A program made the translations under genes and the position numbers. From the NCBI RefSeq assembly GCF_036895565.1, contig NZ_CP145904.1:2542001-2606000 (forward strand): DNA of 64,000 bases, written 5' to 3'. Source of the stretch: Flavobacterium sp. KS-LB2. GTDB taxonomy: Bacteria; Bacteroidota; Bacteroidia; Flavobacteriales; Flavobacteriaceae. Positions 8,289-18,418 of the stretch are shown in pieces; the stretch's first letter is position 1, and the number at the start of each line of letters is the position of its first letter. Under the pieces are notes generated by a model that did no database searches, was not told where the DNA came from, and worked only from the letters and a program-made list of their open reading frames with translations.

Positions 8289-9767
8289 ATGCCATTATAT
8301 AGTAGCCAAAATCTAAAAATATACAATTCTCTTTCGGGAGAAAAAGAAATTTTCACACCAATACATGAAGGAAATGTAGGAATGTACGTTTGCGGACCTA
8401 CGGTTTACAGCAATGTGCATCTTGGAAATGTGCGTACCTTCATGTCCTTTGATGTGATTTTTAGGTATTTTTTGCATTTGGATTACAAAGTGCGCTACGT
8501 CCGAAACATTACTGATGTAGGGCATATTGTGGATGATGTAGATGAAGGGGAAGATAAAATTGCAAAAAAAGCGCGTTTAGAGCAGCTAGAACCTATGGAA
8601 GTAGTGCAACGCTATACGGTGGATTTTCATGATATTTTAAATGAATTTAATTTCTTACCGCCAAGTATTGAACCAACAGCAACAGGTCATATTATTGAGC
8701 AAATTGAGATTATTAAAACCATCATCGACAAAGGAATTGGTTATGAAGCCAATGGATCTGTTTATTTTGATGTGGTAAAATTTAATGAAACCAATCATTA
8801 CGGACGATTAAGTGGCCGTAATATTGAGGATATGCTCGCAAACACCCGTGATCTTGACGGACAAAGTGATAAGAGAAATCCTCAAGATTTTGCACTATGG
8901 AAAAAAGCAGAACCACAACATATCATGAGATGGCCTTCGCCGTGGAGTGATGGATTTCCAGGGTGGCATCTGGAGTGTACGGCAATGAGTACGAAATATT
9001 TAGGCAATCATTTTGATATTCACGGAGGTGGAATGGATTTGAAATTTCCACATCATGAATGTGAAATCGCTCAAAATGAAGCCTGTACAGGTCAAACTCC
9101 TGTTAATTATTGGATGCATGCCAATATGCTTACATTGAACGGTAAAAAAATGGCTAAGTCTACCGGTAATAACATTTTACCAAGGGAAATATTGACGGGA
9201 GAAAACACCATTTTAAGTAAAGCCTTTTCAGCATCGGTAGCACGATTTTTTATGTTGCAAGCACATTACAGAAGTATTCTTGATTTTTCTGATGATGCCA
9301 TAGTTGCTGCAGAGAAAGGATACAAACGATTGATGGAAGCAATGCATTCGTTTAAGGATATCACTGCTGACGCAAAAAGCACTCTGGATATCTCTACATG
9401 GAAACAATTGTGTTATGATGCCATGAATGATGATTTCAATACTCCAATTTTAATTGCGCAGTTATTTGAAGGTGTCCGTTTTATCAATTTATTGAAAGAC
9501 GGGAAAGAAACATTGAATACCGAGGATTTAAATTCTTTTGAAAAAGCAATGAACGGTTTTGTTTTTGAAGTACTAGGATTGGAAGATGAAAAAGTTTCTG
9601 ATAGCAGTAATGACAAATTAGAAGGAACAGTTAATATGCTTATTGACATGAGAAAACAAGCCCGTGACAATAAGAATTTTGCACTGTCGGACCAAATAAG
9701 AGATCAGCTAATCGCATTAGGAATTCAGCTAAAAGACGGAAAAGAAGGAACTACTTTTAGCATTTAG
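8289..9767 (+). CDS. cysS: Cysteine--tRNA ligase
   Basis: Class I synthetase charging tRNA-Cys; 492 residues. It has [16 protein letters not shown] (HLGN at 44-47, the HIGH equivalent) and KMAKS at 287-291. The zinc ligands that select cysteine are visible as Cys35, Cys230, His255 and Glu259, with the same 25- and 29-residue spacings as in the E. coli enzyme. The C-terminal DALR-type and anticodon-binding helices are present, ending with the usual [17 protein letters not shown] helix. It starts at an ATG 10 bases after repeat copy A. yidD and lgt follow on the same strand. Confidence 0.97.
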   Translation: MPLYSSQNLKIYNSLSGEKEIFTPIHEGNVGMYVCGPTVYSNVHLGNVRTFMSFDVIFRYFLHLDYKVRYVRNITDVGHIVDDVDEGEDKIAKKARLEQLEPMEVVQRYTVDFHDILNEFNFLPPSIEPTATGHIIEQIEIIKTIIDKGIGYEANGSVYFDVVKFNETNHYGRLSGRNIEDMLANTRDLDGQSDKRNPQDFALWKKAEPQHIMRWPSPWSDGFPGWHLECTAMSTKYLGNHFDIHGGGMDLKFPHHECEIAQNEACTGQTPVNYWMHANMLTLNGKKMAKSTGNNILPREILTGENTILSKAFSASVARFFMLQAHYRSILDFSDDAIVAAEKGYKRLMEAMHSFKDITADAKSTLDISTWKQLCYDAMNDDFNTPILIAQLFEGVRFINLLKDGKETLNTEDLNSFEKAMNGFVFEVLGLEDEKVSDSSNDKLEGTVNMLIDMRKQARDNKNFALSDQIRDQLIALGIQLKDGKEGTTFSI

Positions 9768-9850
9768 TTTTTTCTTACCAAGTAACTGATTAATCCCGAA
9801 AACTAATTTTGATTAACAAAAGTGAAGTTTTAAATGCTAATACTAAAGTC

Positions 9851-10099
9851 ATGTTATCAAAAATAATTGTTTATCCCTTTTTATTATTGGTTCGGTTTTA
9901 TCAAGTTGCTATTTCCCCTTTTACTCCTGCAGCCTGTAGATTTGAACCTACTTGTTCTTCTTATATGATTCAGGCATTACAAGTACATGGCTTATTTTAT
10001 GGTGGTTATTTAGGATTAAAACGTATTTTGAGTTGCCATCCTTGGGGAAAAACAGGTTACGATCCTGTTCCAAAGAAAGTATGCAATCACAAACATTAA
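9851..10099 (+). CDS. yidD: Membrane protein insertion efficiency factor YidD
   Basis: An 82-residue protein with an amphipathic N-terminal helix ([23 protein letters not shown]) and the diagnostic YidD block [15 protein letters not shown], followed by [20 protein letters not shown]. YidD assists YidC-dependent insertion of inner-membrane proteins. In many bacteria it sits in the rpmH-rnpA-yidC cluster; here it is next to cysS and lgt. The ATG at 9851 was preferred over a TTG at 9809, because it gives the normal length and starts right before the amphipathic helix. Confidence 0.93.
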   Translation: MLSKIIVYPFLLLVRFYQVAISPFTPAACRFEPTCSSYMIQALQVHGLFYGGYLGLKRILSCHPWGKTGYDPVPKKVCNHKH

Positions 10100-10133
10100 C
10101 TTTTTTTAAATACGAAATTGTACTTTAAATCTT

Positions 10134-10141
10134 TATTTTTG
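10134..10141 (+). promoter_or_regulatory. Predicted lgt promoter -7 box
   Basis: TATTTTTG matches TAnnTTTG exactly and lies 26 bases before the lgt ATG. No convincing -33 TTTG at the right distance was seen. Confidence 0.4.
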
Positions 10142-10167
10142 CGACTAATAAACAAAATTAACACTAA

Positions 10168-11094
10168 ATGACACACGCTTTAAACATCGTTTGGAATCCA
10201 GCAGAAGGAATAGATTTAGGCTTTTTTATCATTAGATATTACAGCTTAATGTTTGTAATTGCTTTTGGATTAGGCTGGTACATCATGAAACACATTTTTG
10301 AACGCGAAGGAGAATCTATAGAAAAACTTGATTCTTTGTTTATTTGGACGGTTTTAGCAACCTTAATTGGGGCGCGTTTAGGGCACGTTTTCTTTTATGA
10401 TTGGGAATATTACCGAAATCATTTATTGGAAATCATTTTGCCTTTCCGTTTTTCTCCAAGCTTTGAATTTACAGGTTACCAAGGCTTAGCAAGCCATGGC
10501 GCTGCCATTTCTATTATAATTGCTATGTACTTTTATAGTAAAAATGTGCTTAAAAAACCACAAATGTGGATTTTAGACCGAGTGGTAATTCCTGTAGCTA
10601 GTGGAGCCATTTTTGTGAGATTAGGTAATTTTTTTAATTCAGAAATTATTGGACATGAGACAACATCTCCATTTGGAATAAAATTCATAAGAGATCATTT
10701 TAGCCCAATGGACGCTGTGAATGCGACTCAAATAGCGAATCCTAAAGATGCCTATAAAGCAATAGCAACTGATCCTAAATTTGCTTCTTTATTAGAACAA
10801 GTTCCTGCAAAACACCCTACTCAATTATATGAAGCTTTTTGTTACATTTTTGTTTTTGCAATTTTATTTTTCTTGTATTGGAAAACTGAAAAACGAAATA
10901 AAACAGGATATATATTCGGTATGTTTCTAGTGTTATTATTTTCTGTTCGTTTTGTAGTAGAATCAGTTAAAGAGAGTCAAGGTGGTTTTGAAAGTGCCTT
11001 AGGATTATTTTCTACAGGACAATGGTTGAGTATTCCTTTTATTCTAATAGGACTCTATTTTATTTTTACTGCCGAAAAACCGCTTAAAGTATAA
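10168..11094 (+). CDS. lgt: Phosphatidylglycerol--prolipoprotein diacylglyceryl transferase
   Basis: Integral inner-membrane enzyme that attaches diacylglycerol to the lipobox cysteine of prolipoproteins. The 308-residue protein has about seven membrane segments and the family blocks LGARLGHVFFYD (67-78), YQGLASHGAAIS with catalytic-region His110, RLGNFFNSEIIG (151-162) and HPTQLYEAFCY. Between the last two blocks is an extra soluble stretch of about 35 residues (SPMDAVNATQIANPKDAYKAI onward) that is not in the E. coli enzyme; such insertions are, to my knowledge, common in flavobacterial Lgt. A TATTTTTG box precedes it and a bidirectional terminator follows. Confidence 0.95.
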   Translation: MTHALNIVWNPAEGIDLGFFIIRYYSLMFVIAFGLGWYIMKHIFEREGESIEKLDSLFIWTVLATLIGARLGHVFFYDWEYYRNHLLEIILPFRFSPSFEFTGYQGLASHGAAISIIIAMYFYSKNVLKKPQMWILDRVVIPVASGAIFVRLGNFFNSEIIGHETTSPFGIKFIRDHFSPMDAVNATQIANPKDAYKAIATDPKFASLLEQVPAKHPTQLYEAFCYIFVFAILFFLYWKTEKRNKTGYIFGMFLVLLFSVRFVVESVKESQGGFESALGLFSTGQWLSIPFILIGLYFIFTAEKPLKV

Positions 11095-11114
11095 AACATT
11101 AAACTTTCTTTATA

Positions 11115-11153
11115 AAACAAAAAAGCTTTCCAAATGGGAAGCTTTTTTGTTTT
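11115..11153. terminator. Bidirectional intrinsic terminator
   Basis: A stem AACAAAAAAGCTT-CC / GG-AAGCTTTTTTGTT with an AAAT-type loop lies between the lgt stop and the stop of the convergent secreted-protein gene at 11153. Both strands have a T-run. Confidence 0.85.
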
Positions 11154-13393
11154 TATCTTTTTAATGAAAAGTGAGATTTAAATTTTTTAGGAATATCTTG
11201 TTCTGTGTACTCAATAGTAAACCAATAATCATTGGCTGGCATTGGTTGTCCTATATACGTTCCGTCCCAACCTATTCCATCTGGAAAAATTTGTTTTAAA
11301 AATTTACCATGACGATCAAATATTAGAATTTTAGAATTTAATTGATCTTGCAATGCAAAAATATTCCAAGTATCATTATACCCATCATTATTAGGAGTAA
11401 AGAATTTAGGATAATTAATAACTAAAACATTCGTTCGGGTTATTGGCGGACTGCAACCATTCTTGTCTTGAACTGTAATGGAATGAGTTCCTAAAGAAAC
11501 AAATTCGAAAACTGGACTTTCTTGAAAGGGTCCATCATCTAATTGATACAGATAATCTCCAGTTCCTGTAGCGATAACAGTGACTACTTGATTTTCTACA
11601 AAAGCCTCTGAAACTGTCCAATTTACATCTAAAAGTGTATTTGATGGAGAGACTGTAACATTAATTGTTTGTGAGGTGGCACACTGATTTGAGTTTGGTG
11701 TAAAAACATAAGTACCACTTGCCATATTGTTTATAATTCCTGGTGACCAAGTTCCTGATATTCCATTTGGAGATGTAGCACTCAAAATTGGTGTAAAACC
11801 TCCCATACAAATTGAAAAATTAGAGAAATCAGGAGAAATAAGTGGATTAACTGTAACTGCTAATGTTTGATTATTAGCACACTCTGAGGCATCTGGAGTA
11901 AAAACATAACTCCCACTAGTTGTATTACTAACTGTTGATGGCACCCAAGTTCCTGTAATTCCATTAGGAGAGGTTGCTGCTAATATTGGTGCCGTAGATC
12001 CTGAACAAAAGGGAGCAATTGCAGAAAAATTAGGAGTAGTCTTTTGAATAATAGTAACATTTAGTGTTTGTGTTGTCGCACATTGATTTGGACTAGGCGT
12101 AAAAACATAAGCTCTACTAACTGTATTACTAATGGTTGAGGGATTCCATGTACCGACGATTCCATTTGGAGAAGTATTAGCTAAAAGTGGCGCACTAGTT
12201 CCAGTGCAAAAAGGGGGTATATTAGCAAAATTTGGCGTAACAACAGGTACAATATCAATAGTCACACTAGTTGGTGTTACAGATGTACATTGACCAGAAT
12301 TAGGTGTAAAAGTGTAAGTAACGGGGCCTAAAATAGCTGTATTAACTGTAGCCGGACTCCAAGAACCTGAAATAGCGGGGGTATTATTTGAACTTATTGG
12401 TAATATTGGCGCAGTAGCATTTTGACAAACAGTCGTTGGTATGGAAGTAAAAGTTGGGGTAACTAATGGCGTGACAACAACATTCAAAGTTTGAGTTGTA
12501 GCACATGGGAATAAAGTTGGATTTGGAGTAAACACATAACTCCCACTGATTGTATTACTTATTATTGCTGGAGCCCAAGTTCCTGTGATTCCATTTGGAG
12601 ATGTTGGACCTAATATTGGTGCTGGAGTTCCGGTGCAAAAAGGAGCTATAGCGGGGAAATTTGGAGTTACTGTAGAAGACCCGCAAGGCACACTACAAGT
12701 AATAGTTTGTGGAGGCACACAAGGATGCGTAGCTGAAGACAACGTTAATGTAGCTGATTGTCCAGGAAACATACCAAATACCTGTACATGGGAAACATTG
12801 GTATTTCCAGTTACAGGAGAACCTCCTTGAATAGTATATGTATAATTATAAGAATTAGATATCAAAGTATTATTAGACCAATCAAAAAATACAGAAGAAT
12901 CTTTATCAGCTTGCAAAATCTGCGAAGCATCACATCTAAAATTAAGAATAGTTGCACCATTATCCGCAACTACAATAACATCAATTTTTGAACGTGTACT
13001 TTCAATACCACCAACAGTTTCACTAACATAATAAGAAGTGGTTCCTACCGTAGCTGTTGAGGGAATTGGAGCGGTTGTTGATGCAGTTCCAGCTGTTGCA
13101 TTCGTTCCATACCAATTTAAAGTTCCTCCTGGAGAAGCAGTAGCAGTCAAAGCAACTGCAGTTGCATTTTGGCAATAATAAATAGGAGAAGTCACAGTAG
13201 GTGGCACAACTAGAACAAATAAAACAAAACCCTTAGCATTAGCATTTATTTCTGAAGTGATAACCGAACCTTTTTTAATCAATTCAACACTGCTATCTTC
13301 CATGCCAATACTGTTGGTTTTAGCATGAAGAATTGCATTTGATAAAATTGTAATCAAGAAAATAAAAACGAAAGACTTAATAAATTTTTCCAT
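11153..13393 (-). CDS. T9SS-secreted protein with tandem Ig-like repeats and type B C-terminal domain
   Basis: A 746-residue exported protein. Residues 1-24 are a signal peptide (ending SNAILHA). Residues 65-142 form one Ig-like domain with a CQNATAVALTAT start. Residues about 243-583 are five tandem repeats of 65-70 residues built on FCTGT-APIL, TSPNGITGTW and YVFTP-CATTQTLNV. Residues 661-746 match the gliding-motility-associated (CHU_C, type B) C-terminal domain: FFTPNNDGYNDTW, KILIFDRHGK, GWDGTY, MPANDYWF. Such domains direct export by the type IX secretion system and surface attachment or release. The repeats suggest an adhesin- or stalk-like role; no enzymatic domain is visible. Confidence 0.92.
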   Translation of the reverse strand: MEKFIKSFVFIFLITILSNAILHAKTNSIGMEDSSVELIKKGSVITSEINANAKGFVLFVLVVPPTVTSPIYYCQNATAVALTATASPGGTLNWYGTNATAGTASTTAPIPSTATVGTTSYYVSETVGGIESTRSKIDVIVVADNGATILNFRCDASQILQADKDSSVFFDWSNNTLISNSYNYTYTIQGGSPVTGNTNVSHVQVFGMFPGQSATLTLSSATHPCVPPQTITCSVPCGSSTVTPNFPAIAPFCTGTPAPILGPTSPNGITGTWAPAIISNTISGSYVFTPNPTLFPCATTQTLNVVVTPLVTPTFTSIPTTVCQNATAPILPISSNNTPAISGSWSPATVNTAILGPVTYTFTPNSGQCTSVTPTSVTIDIVPVVTPNFANIPPFCTGTSAPLLANTSPNGIVGTWNPSTISNTVSRAYVFTPSPNQCATTQTLNVTIIQKTTPNFSAIAPFCSGSTAPILAATSPNGITGTWVPSTVSNTTSGSYVFTPDASECANNQTLAVTVNPLISPDFSNFSICMGGFTPILSATSPNGISGTWSPGIINNMASGTYVFTPNSNQCATSQTINVTVSPSNTLLDVNWTVSEAFVENQVVTVIATGTGDYLYQLDDGPFQESPVFEFVSLGTHSITVQDKNGCSPPITRTNVLVINYPKFFTPNNDGYNDTWNIFALQDQLNSKILIFDRHGKFLKQIFPDGIGWDGTYIGQPMPANDYWFTIEYTEQDIPKKFKSHFSLKR

Positions 13394-13534
13394 TATCAGT
13401 TAGGTTTTAATTTCATCTAAAAAGCAGTGAGCTTTAACAAATATTTAGTAAATATATAAATTTTATACTTTCATAATATATAAGTATTGAGATATTAACT
13501 GAATCTAAATGATCTAGAAAACAAAACCGTTGTT

Positions 13535-14158
13535 TTACAAAGGAAATGAAACACCAAAATCAATATTTTTAGTATTATAACCGGAATTAGAATCTTGTAA
13601 TCCTGCGTTAGAAACATGACGAAAATTAGGTCTTATATCAATTGTAATAGTATTGATTTTAAAAGTAATTCCTAATGCTAGAACGTCAGAAAAAGCAAAA
13701 CCTTTTGACAACCGTTCTGTTTCTGTATCAGTATACATAGGCCCAACACTTCCTAAAAAATAAATACTTGCTCTTTTAAAAATAGGTTTTCGCATCAAAA
13801 AGCCAACATTAAAAACATATTCTTTTATGTCTTTTAACTTGGTATATCGTTCTCTTTTTTCAATATAATTTGGATCACTAGGCTGCACAAAATAAAGATT
13901 CAAAAGCTGGTGTTTTGCAAAGTTCAACTCTGGTTGTAACAAGAGCTCATACCTAAAGTTTTTTGTTTCTTTTAATGCATAATACAACTGTAATTTGTAA
14001 TAATTATTAGTATACGTATAATCGCTATTCTTCAATTCCTTTCCAAAACCATAAGCCAGACCTAATTTCGTTTTACTTCCTCTATCTTGTGCATAAAATG
14101 TTTGACATATAAAAACAATAATTAAAACAAAAAATATTTTTTTTGACATAAAATTCAT
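13535..14158 (-). CDS. Outer-membrane barrel, probable PagL-like acyloxyacyl hydrolase
   Basis: From the ATG at 14158 the protein has 207 residues: a signal peptide (MSKKIFFVLIIVFICQTFYAQ, with a second possible ATG at 14149) then alternating beta-strands. Near the C-terminus is FRHVSNAGLQDSNSGYNT, which resembles the His-x-Ser catalytic motif of lipid A 3-O-deacylase (PagL), with SNAG typical of the wider family. The Glu that completes the triad in Pseudomonas PagL lies 12 residues after the Ser; here that position appears to be Asn, so activity is uncertain. If active, it would trim a 3-linked acyl chain from lipid A. It could instead be a non-catalytic barrel. Confidence 0.65.
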   Translation of the reverse strand: MNFMSKKIFFVLIIVFICQTFYAQDRGSKTKLGLAYGFGKELKNSDYTYTNNYYKLQLYYALKETKNFRYELLLQPELNFAKHQLLNLYFVQPSDPNYIEKRERYTKLKDIKEYVFNVGFLMRKPIFKRASIYFLGSVGPMYTDTETERLSKGFAFSDVLALGITFKINTITIDIRPNFRHVSNAGLQDSNSGYNTKNIDFGVSFPL

Positions 14159-14223
14159 TTTAAAACCAATTAGTTTCCTCACTAATAAATTACAAATAAA
14201 AACTATAAATTCTAATTAATGGA

Positions 14224-14258
14224 TAAAAAAAAGAGATTCAACTTACGCTGAATCTCTT
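14224..14258 (-). terminator. secDF terminator
   Basis: A perfect 10-bp stem AAGAGATTCA/TGAATCTCTT (14231-14240 and 14249-14258), followed on the minus strand by a seven-T run. It lies 26 bases after the secDF stop. Confidence 0.85.
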
Positions 14259-14283
14259 AAATAAAATCTATGTAAAAACTATT

Positions 14284-17256
14284 TTAGTTTTCTTGATGTG
14301 CTTCTTCTACTTTGTTTTTATCTTCTTTAGAGATAGTGTCAACCAAAACTGGTGTAGCGATAAACAATGACGAATAAGTTCCTACAATGATACCAACTAA
14401 CATAGCGAATATAAATCCTCGGATAGATTCACCACCAAAAATAAACATGATTAATAAAACCACAATCATTGTTAATGAAGTATTGATTGTTCTAGACATT
14501 GTAGTATTAATAGATTGATTTACAATTTCAGCAAAAGAACCTTTTGTTTTACCAGCTAAAAATTCACGAACTCTATCAAATACAATAACGGTATCATTCA
14601 TAGAGTACCCAATTACGGTAAGAATCGCAGCGATAAAATGCTGATCGATTTCCATTCCAAAAGGCATAAATTTATAACATAAAGAATAAATTCCTAATAC
14701 AAAAATAACATCGTGCGCTACTGCTGCAATCGCACCTAAACTATATTGCCATTTTCTATAACTGATCATCAAGTATAAGAATACAATAGCCATTGCTCCA
14801 AGAACCGCCCAATAAGCATTAGTCTTGATATCCTCGGCAACCGTAGGACCTACTTTAGATGCTTGAACAATACCTAAAGTTTTACCTTCGTAAGCATTTA
14901 CAAATTTCTCATACGTCATATCCGCTGAATAATGCTGTTTTAAAGTACCAAACAATAATTTGTTTACTTCTTCATCCGCTTTAATTCCTGGCTCTTGAAC
15001 TTTGTATTTAGTTGTAATTTTTAATTGATTAGTATTACCAAAAACTTTTACTTCAGCACTACCATCTAATACTTTAGCTAGCTCTGCTTTTACCGTTTCA
15101 GTTTCAATTGGTTTTTCGAAACGCACTTGAAATGTTCTTCCTCCAACAAAATCAACTCCCTGATCTAAACCATTTGTTGCCAAAGAGATTACACTGATGA
15201 CAACTACAATACTTGAAAATAAATACGTCCATTTTTTCATTCCTAAGAAGTCAAAATGAAAGTTGTTAAACATGTTCTTAGAGAAGTTTGTAACAAACGT
15301 CAAATTATTCTTTTTGCTTATGTTCCAATCAATAAAGATTCTTGCAATAAAAATAGACGTAAATAATGACGTTATAATACCTATCAATAAAGTTGTAGCA
15401 AAACCTTTAATTGGTCCTGAACCAAAAATAAACAAAACTGCTCCCGTTAAAATGTGCGTTACATTCGCATCAGTAATAGAAGACATTGCACCTCTCCAAC
15501 TATAAGAAGTCTTAACCGCTTCTTCTAGCGTTTTACCTGCTCTTAATTCTTCTTTTGCTCTTTCGTAAATAATGATATTCGCATCAACTGCAGTTCCCAT
15601 TGTTAAAACGATACCAGCAATACCTGGTAATGTAAGAACAGCTCCAAGACTTGCTAAAATTCCGAACAAGAAAAGTAAGTTAATTGCCAATGCAATATTA
15701 GCATACCAACCCGCTTTACCATAATAAATCATCATCCAAAGCGATACTAAAAGCAACCCTATTATTGCTGAGTTCGTTCCATTATCAATTGCTTCTTGAC
15801 CTAAGGATGGTCCAACAACTTCTGATTGAACAATATCAGCAGTAGCTGGCAATTTACCTGCTCTTAATACGTTAGCTAAATCTTTAGTTTGTGTTACATC
15901 AAAAGCTCCAGAAATCTCTGATCTACCACCTGATATAGGACCTGTAGAAACTCCTGGCGCAGAATAAACTACATCATCCAGAACAATCGCAATATTACTT
16001 TTTTGTGTATAGGCTCTTCCTGTTAATTCTTCCCAAGCTTTTGCACCTTGACCATTCATTTGCATAGAAACAGCTGGTTTTCCTAATTGATCAAAAGTAT
16101 CTTTTGCATCAGTAATCACACCACCGGCCATAGCAGGCACATTATCTCTATTCCCTTTTAAAGCGTATAACTCTAAAACTTCAATATCTTTAGCTTTAGC
16201 ATCTTTTATGGTTGTTGGTATACCCCAAACAAACTTAGCATAACGTTGATCACCAGCTAATAAAATTCTTATATCAGCTCTTTTTAAATAACCATTGATT
16301 ACAGCAGTATCTTTTGGAGAAAAAAGCCCTAAAACTGGACCTCCACCTTGACCAATAATTTTATCGAACAAAGGATTTTGCCCCTTTTTAGCTACTGTGG
16401 AATCTTTAGCATCCGTAAGTAAAGCACTTAAAGAATCTTTCACAACTGGTTTTACCTCAGTAGTTTTAATTTCAGTTTTTTTCAATGACTCATTAGCAGC
16501 CATTAAGAAATTACCAATCTCTTCAATTTTATAGGTTTCCCAAAACTGCAATTGAGCAGTACTTGACAATAATTTTTTAGCACGATCTACATCTTTAGCA
16601 CCAGGAAGTTCAACAAGAATTTGACCTGAGTTTCCTAATTTTTGAATATTTGGTTGTGTTACACCAAATTGATCGATACGTTTTCTTAAAACTCCAAAAG
16701 CACTTTCTACAGATTCATCAACTTTTCTTTTGATTACTTTTTGAACCTCTGAATCTGTCATTTGAAAATCAACACCACCTTCACCTTGCAAACTTCTATT
16801 TGCAAAAATATCAGGAGAAGCTAATTTTACAGTACCTTTTGAGTTTGCTTCAAAAGCATCAAAAAACTTATCTAAATACGGTTTATTCCCTTGCATATCT
16901 GCAGATGCATCAGCGAGAGACTTGTTGAAAACTGGATTTTTAGAATTATTAGATAATCCTTTTAAAATATCTTTAACCGATATTTGAAGTATCACATTGA
17001 TACCACCTTCTAAGTCAAGACCTTTATTGATTTGTTTGTCACTTACCTCATTAAAAGTAAAATCAGTAAAACCAATGTTAAATACTTTTTCTTTACCAAT
17101 AGAATCTAAATATTTTACTTCTTTGTCAGCATTTCCATTAGCAAAAGATTTTGCATCGCTTTTTACTTTACTTGCGACAAAAGTGAAAGAAAGTTGGTAA
17201 ATACTTACCAATGCAAATAGAATTGCGAAAAATTTAATAAGTCCTTTATTCTGCAT
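14284..17256 (-). CDS. secDF: Protein translocase SecDF (fused SecD and SecF)
   Basis: A 990-residue fusion of SecD (N-terminal half, from one TM segment through the large periplasmic P1 domain and the RND-type TM bundle) and SecF (from about residue 655). Visible are the GLDLEGG motif after TM1, the GLLLVSLWMMIYYG bundle, TMGTAVDANIIIYERAKEE (SecD TM4 region) and, in the SecF half, VDFVGGRTFQVRFE and YSMNDTVIVFDRVREFL. It uses the proton gradient to pull exported proteins out of SecYEG. Fusion is common in Bacteroidota and Bacillota. It sits alone, with a promoter-like box upstream and a terminator downstream. Confidence 0.97.
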   Translation of the reverse strand: MQNKGLIKFFAILFALVSIYQLSFTFVASKVKSDAKSFANGNADKEVKYLDSIGKEKVFNIGFTDFTFNEVSDKQINKGLDLEGGINVILQISVKDILKGLSNNSKNPVFNKSLADASADMQGNKPYLDKFFDAFEANSKGTVKLASPDIFANRSLQGEGGVDFQMTDSEVQKVIKRKVDESVESAFGVLRKRIDQFGVTQPNIQKLGNSGQILVELPGAKDVDRAKKLLSSTAQLQFWETYKIEEIGNFLMAANESLKKTEIKTTEVKPVVKDSLSALLTDAKDSTVAKKGQNPLFDKIIGQGGGPVLGLFSPKDTAVINGYLKRADIRILLAGDQRYAKFVWGIPTTIKDAKAKDIEVLELYALKGNRDNVPAMAGGVITDAKDTFDQLGKPAVSMQMNGQGAKAWEELTGRAYTQKSNIAIVLDDVVYSAPGVSTGPISGGRSEISGAFDVTQTKDLANVLRAGKLPATADIVQSEVVGPSLGQEAIDNGTNSAIIGLLLVSLWMMIYYGKAGWYANIALAINLLFLFGILASLGAVLTLPGIAGIVLTMGTAVDANIIIYERAKEELRAGKTLEEAVKTSYSWRGAMSSITDANVTHILTGAVLFIFGSGPIKGFATTLLIGIITSLFTSIFIARIFIDWNISKKNNLTFVTNFSKNMFNNFHFDFLGMKKWTYLFSSIVVVISVISLATNGLDQGVDFVGGRTFQVRFEKPIETETVKAELAKVLDGSAEVKVFGNTNQLKITTKYKVQEPGIKADEEVNKLLFGTLKQHYSADMTYEKFVNAYEGKTLGIVQASKVGPTVAEDIKTNAYWAVLGAMAIVFLYLMISYRKWQYSLGAIAAVAHDVIFVLGIYSLCYKFMPFGMEIDQHFIAAILTVIGYSMNDTVIVFDRVREFLAGKTKGSFAEIVNQSINTTMSRTINTSLTMIVVLLIMFIFGGESIRGFIFAMLVGIIVGTYSSLFIATPVLVDTISKEDKNKVEEAHQEN

Positions 17257-17382
17257 TATTACTAAAAATTAATTATTTTTTATTTATTTATTTTTGCTTT
17301 AAACCTTATAGAATAAGACTTGACATCGATTTTTTAAATTCAAAAAAGAATATCTCGAACTACATCATTTTTTTAAACCGAG

Positions 17383-17413
17383 CAAATATATAATTAACGT
17401 TAAGATTAACCAA
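17383..17413 (-). promoter_or_regulatory. Predicted secDF promoter
   Basis: On the minus strand TTG (17411-17413) and TATATTTG (17383-17390) are separated by 20 bases, matching the Bacteroidota -33/-7 pattern. The 5' leader to the secDF ATG would be about 120 nt. Confidence 0.45.
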
Positions 17414-17433
17414 TTTATTTATTAATTAATCTC

Positions 17434-17461
17434 AAGAAAAAGACTGCACGATAGCAGTCTT
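17434..17461 (-). terminator. mdh terminator
   Basis: Stem AAGACTGC/GCAGTCTT (17440-17447 and 17454-17461) followed on the minus strand by a T-rich tail. It lies 21 bases after the mdh stop. Confidence 0.75.
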
Positions 17462-17482
17462 CCTTATTATATATGTATTTTT

Positions 17483-18418
17483 TTATGCTAAAATCGATTT
17501 TAAGGCATCATTCATTTGTCTAACAGCATCAGCACTTTTAGAAAACAAGGCTTTTTCTTGTTCATTAAGCTCAATGTCAAGGATTTCTTCCACTCCATTT
17601 TTACCAATAATACAAGGAACACCGATACAAATATCATCCTGACCGTATTCTCCTTCAACAAAAACAGAACAAGCAATCATTTTCTTTTGATCATTCAAAA
17701 TACTATCCACTAAGAACGCAACTGAAGCTCCTGGAGCATACCAAGCTGATGTCCCTAAAAGTCCTGTAAGTGTAGCTCCACCAACCATAGTATGCGCAGC
17801 TACTTTTTGCAATTCATCTTCCGATAGAAATTGAGAAACTGGAATTCCGTTATAGGAAGCCAATCTTGTTAAAGGAATCATTGTCGTATCACCATGACCA
17901 CCAATAACCATTGCTGAAATATCATTTGCAGGCTTATCTAAGGCCAAAGACAAATACGTTCTGAAACGAGAACTATCTAATGCGCCTCCCATACCTATTA
18001 TTCTGTTTTTTGGCAACCCAGTAGATTTCAATGCCAAATAGGTCATGGTATCCATAGGATTAGAAACTACAACTATTATAGTATCGGGTGAATGTTTCAA
18101 TACATTTTCAGCAACTGTTTTTACAATTCCTGCATTAATACCTATTAATTCTTCTCGTGTCATTCCTGGTTTTCTTGGAATTCCTGATGTAATTACAACT
18201 ACATCGCTTCCAGCCGTTTTAGAATAATCATTGGTAACGCCTGATACTTTGGTATTAAAACCTGTATTTGTAGCACATTGCATAATATCTAATGCCTTAC
18301 CTTCTGCAAAACCCTCTCTGATATCTAACAACACTACTTCGCTGGCAATTCCTCTGTAAGAAATTACATCTGCACAGGTAGCGCCTACATTTCCTGCTCC
18401 TACAATGGTAACTTTCAT
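17483..18418 (-). CDS. mdh: Malate dehydrogenase
   Basis: NAD-dependent oxidation of malate to oxaloacetate in the TCA cycle; 311 residues, the length of the LDH-like (tetrameric) MDH group. The Rossmann motif is GAGNVG (7-12), with Asp32 for the NAD ribose. Substrate arginines are Arg82 and Arg88 in IPRKPGMTR, plus Arg151 in SRFRTY; the catalytic base is His175 in GGHGD. The Arg at position 82 and Met86 in this loop are what separates malate from lactate dehydrogenases. The gene starts at an ATG and lies downstream of gyrB on the same strand, with 90 bases between them. Confidence 0.97.
   Translation of the reverse strand: MKVTIVGAGNVGATCADVISYRGIASEVVLLDIREGFAEGKALDIMQCATNTGFNTKVSGVTNDYSKTAGSDVVVITSGIPRKPGMTREELIGINAGIVKTVAENVLKHSPDTIIVVVSNPMDTMTYLALKSTGLPKNRIIGMGGALDSSRFRTYLSLALDKPANDISAMVIGGHGDTTMIPLTRLASYNGIPVSQFLSEDELQKVAAHTMVGGATLTGLLGTSAWYAPGASVAFLVDSILNDQKKMIACSVFVEGEYGQDDICIGVPCIIGKNGVEEILDIELNEQEKALFSKSADAVRQMNDALKSILA

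Noticed and set aside
11700..12700. Regularly spaced near-identical DNA repeats, first taken for a CRISPR array
   Set aside because: They are coding repeats of about 200 bp in the T9SS-secreted protein; there are no short identical repeats with unique spacers and no cas genes.
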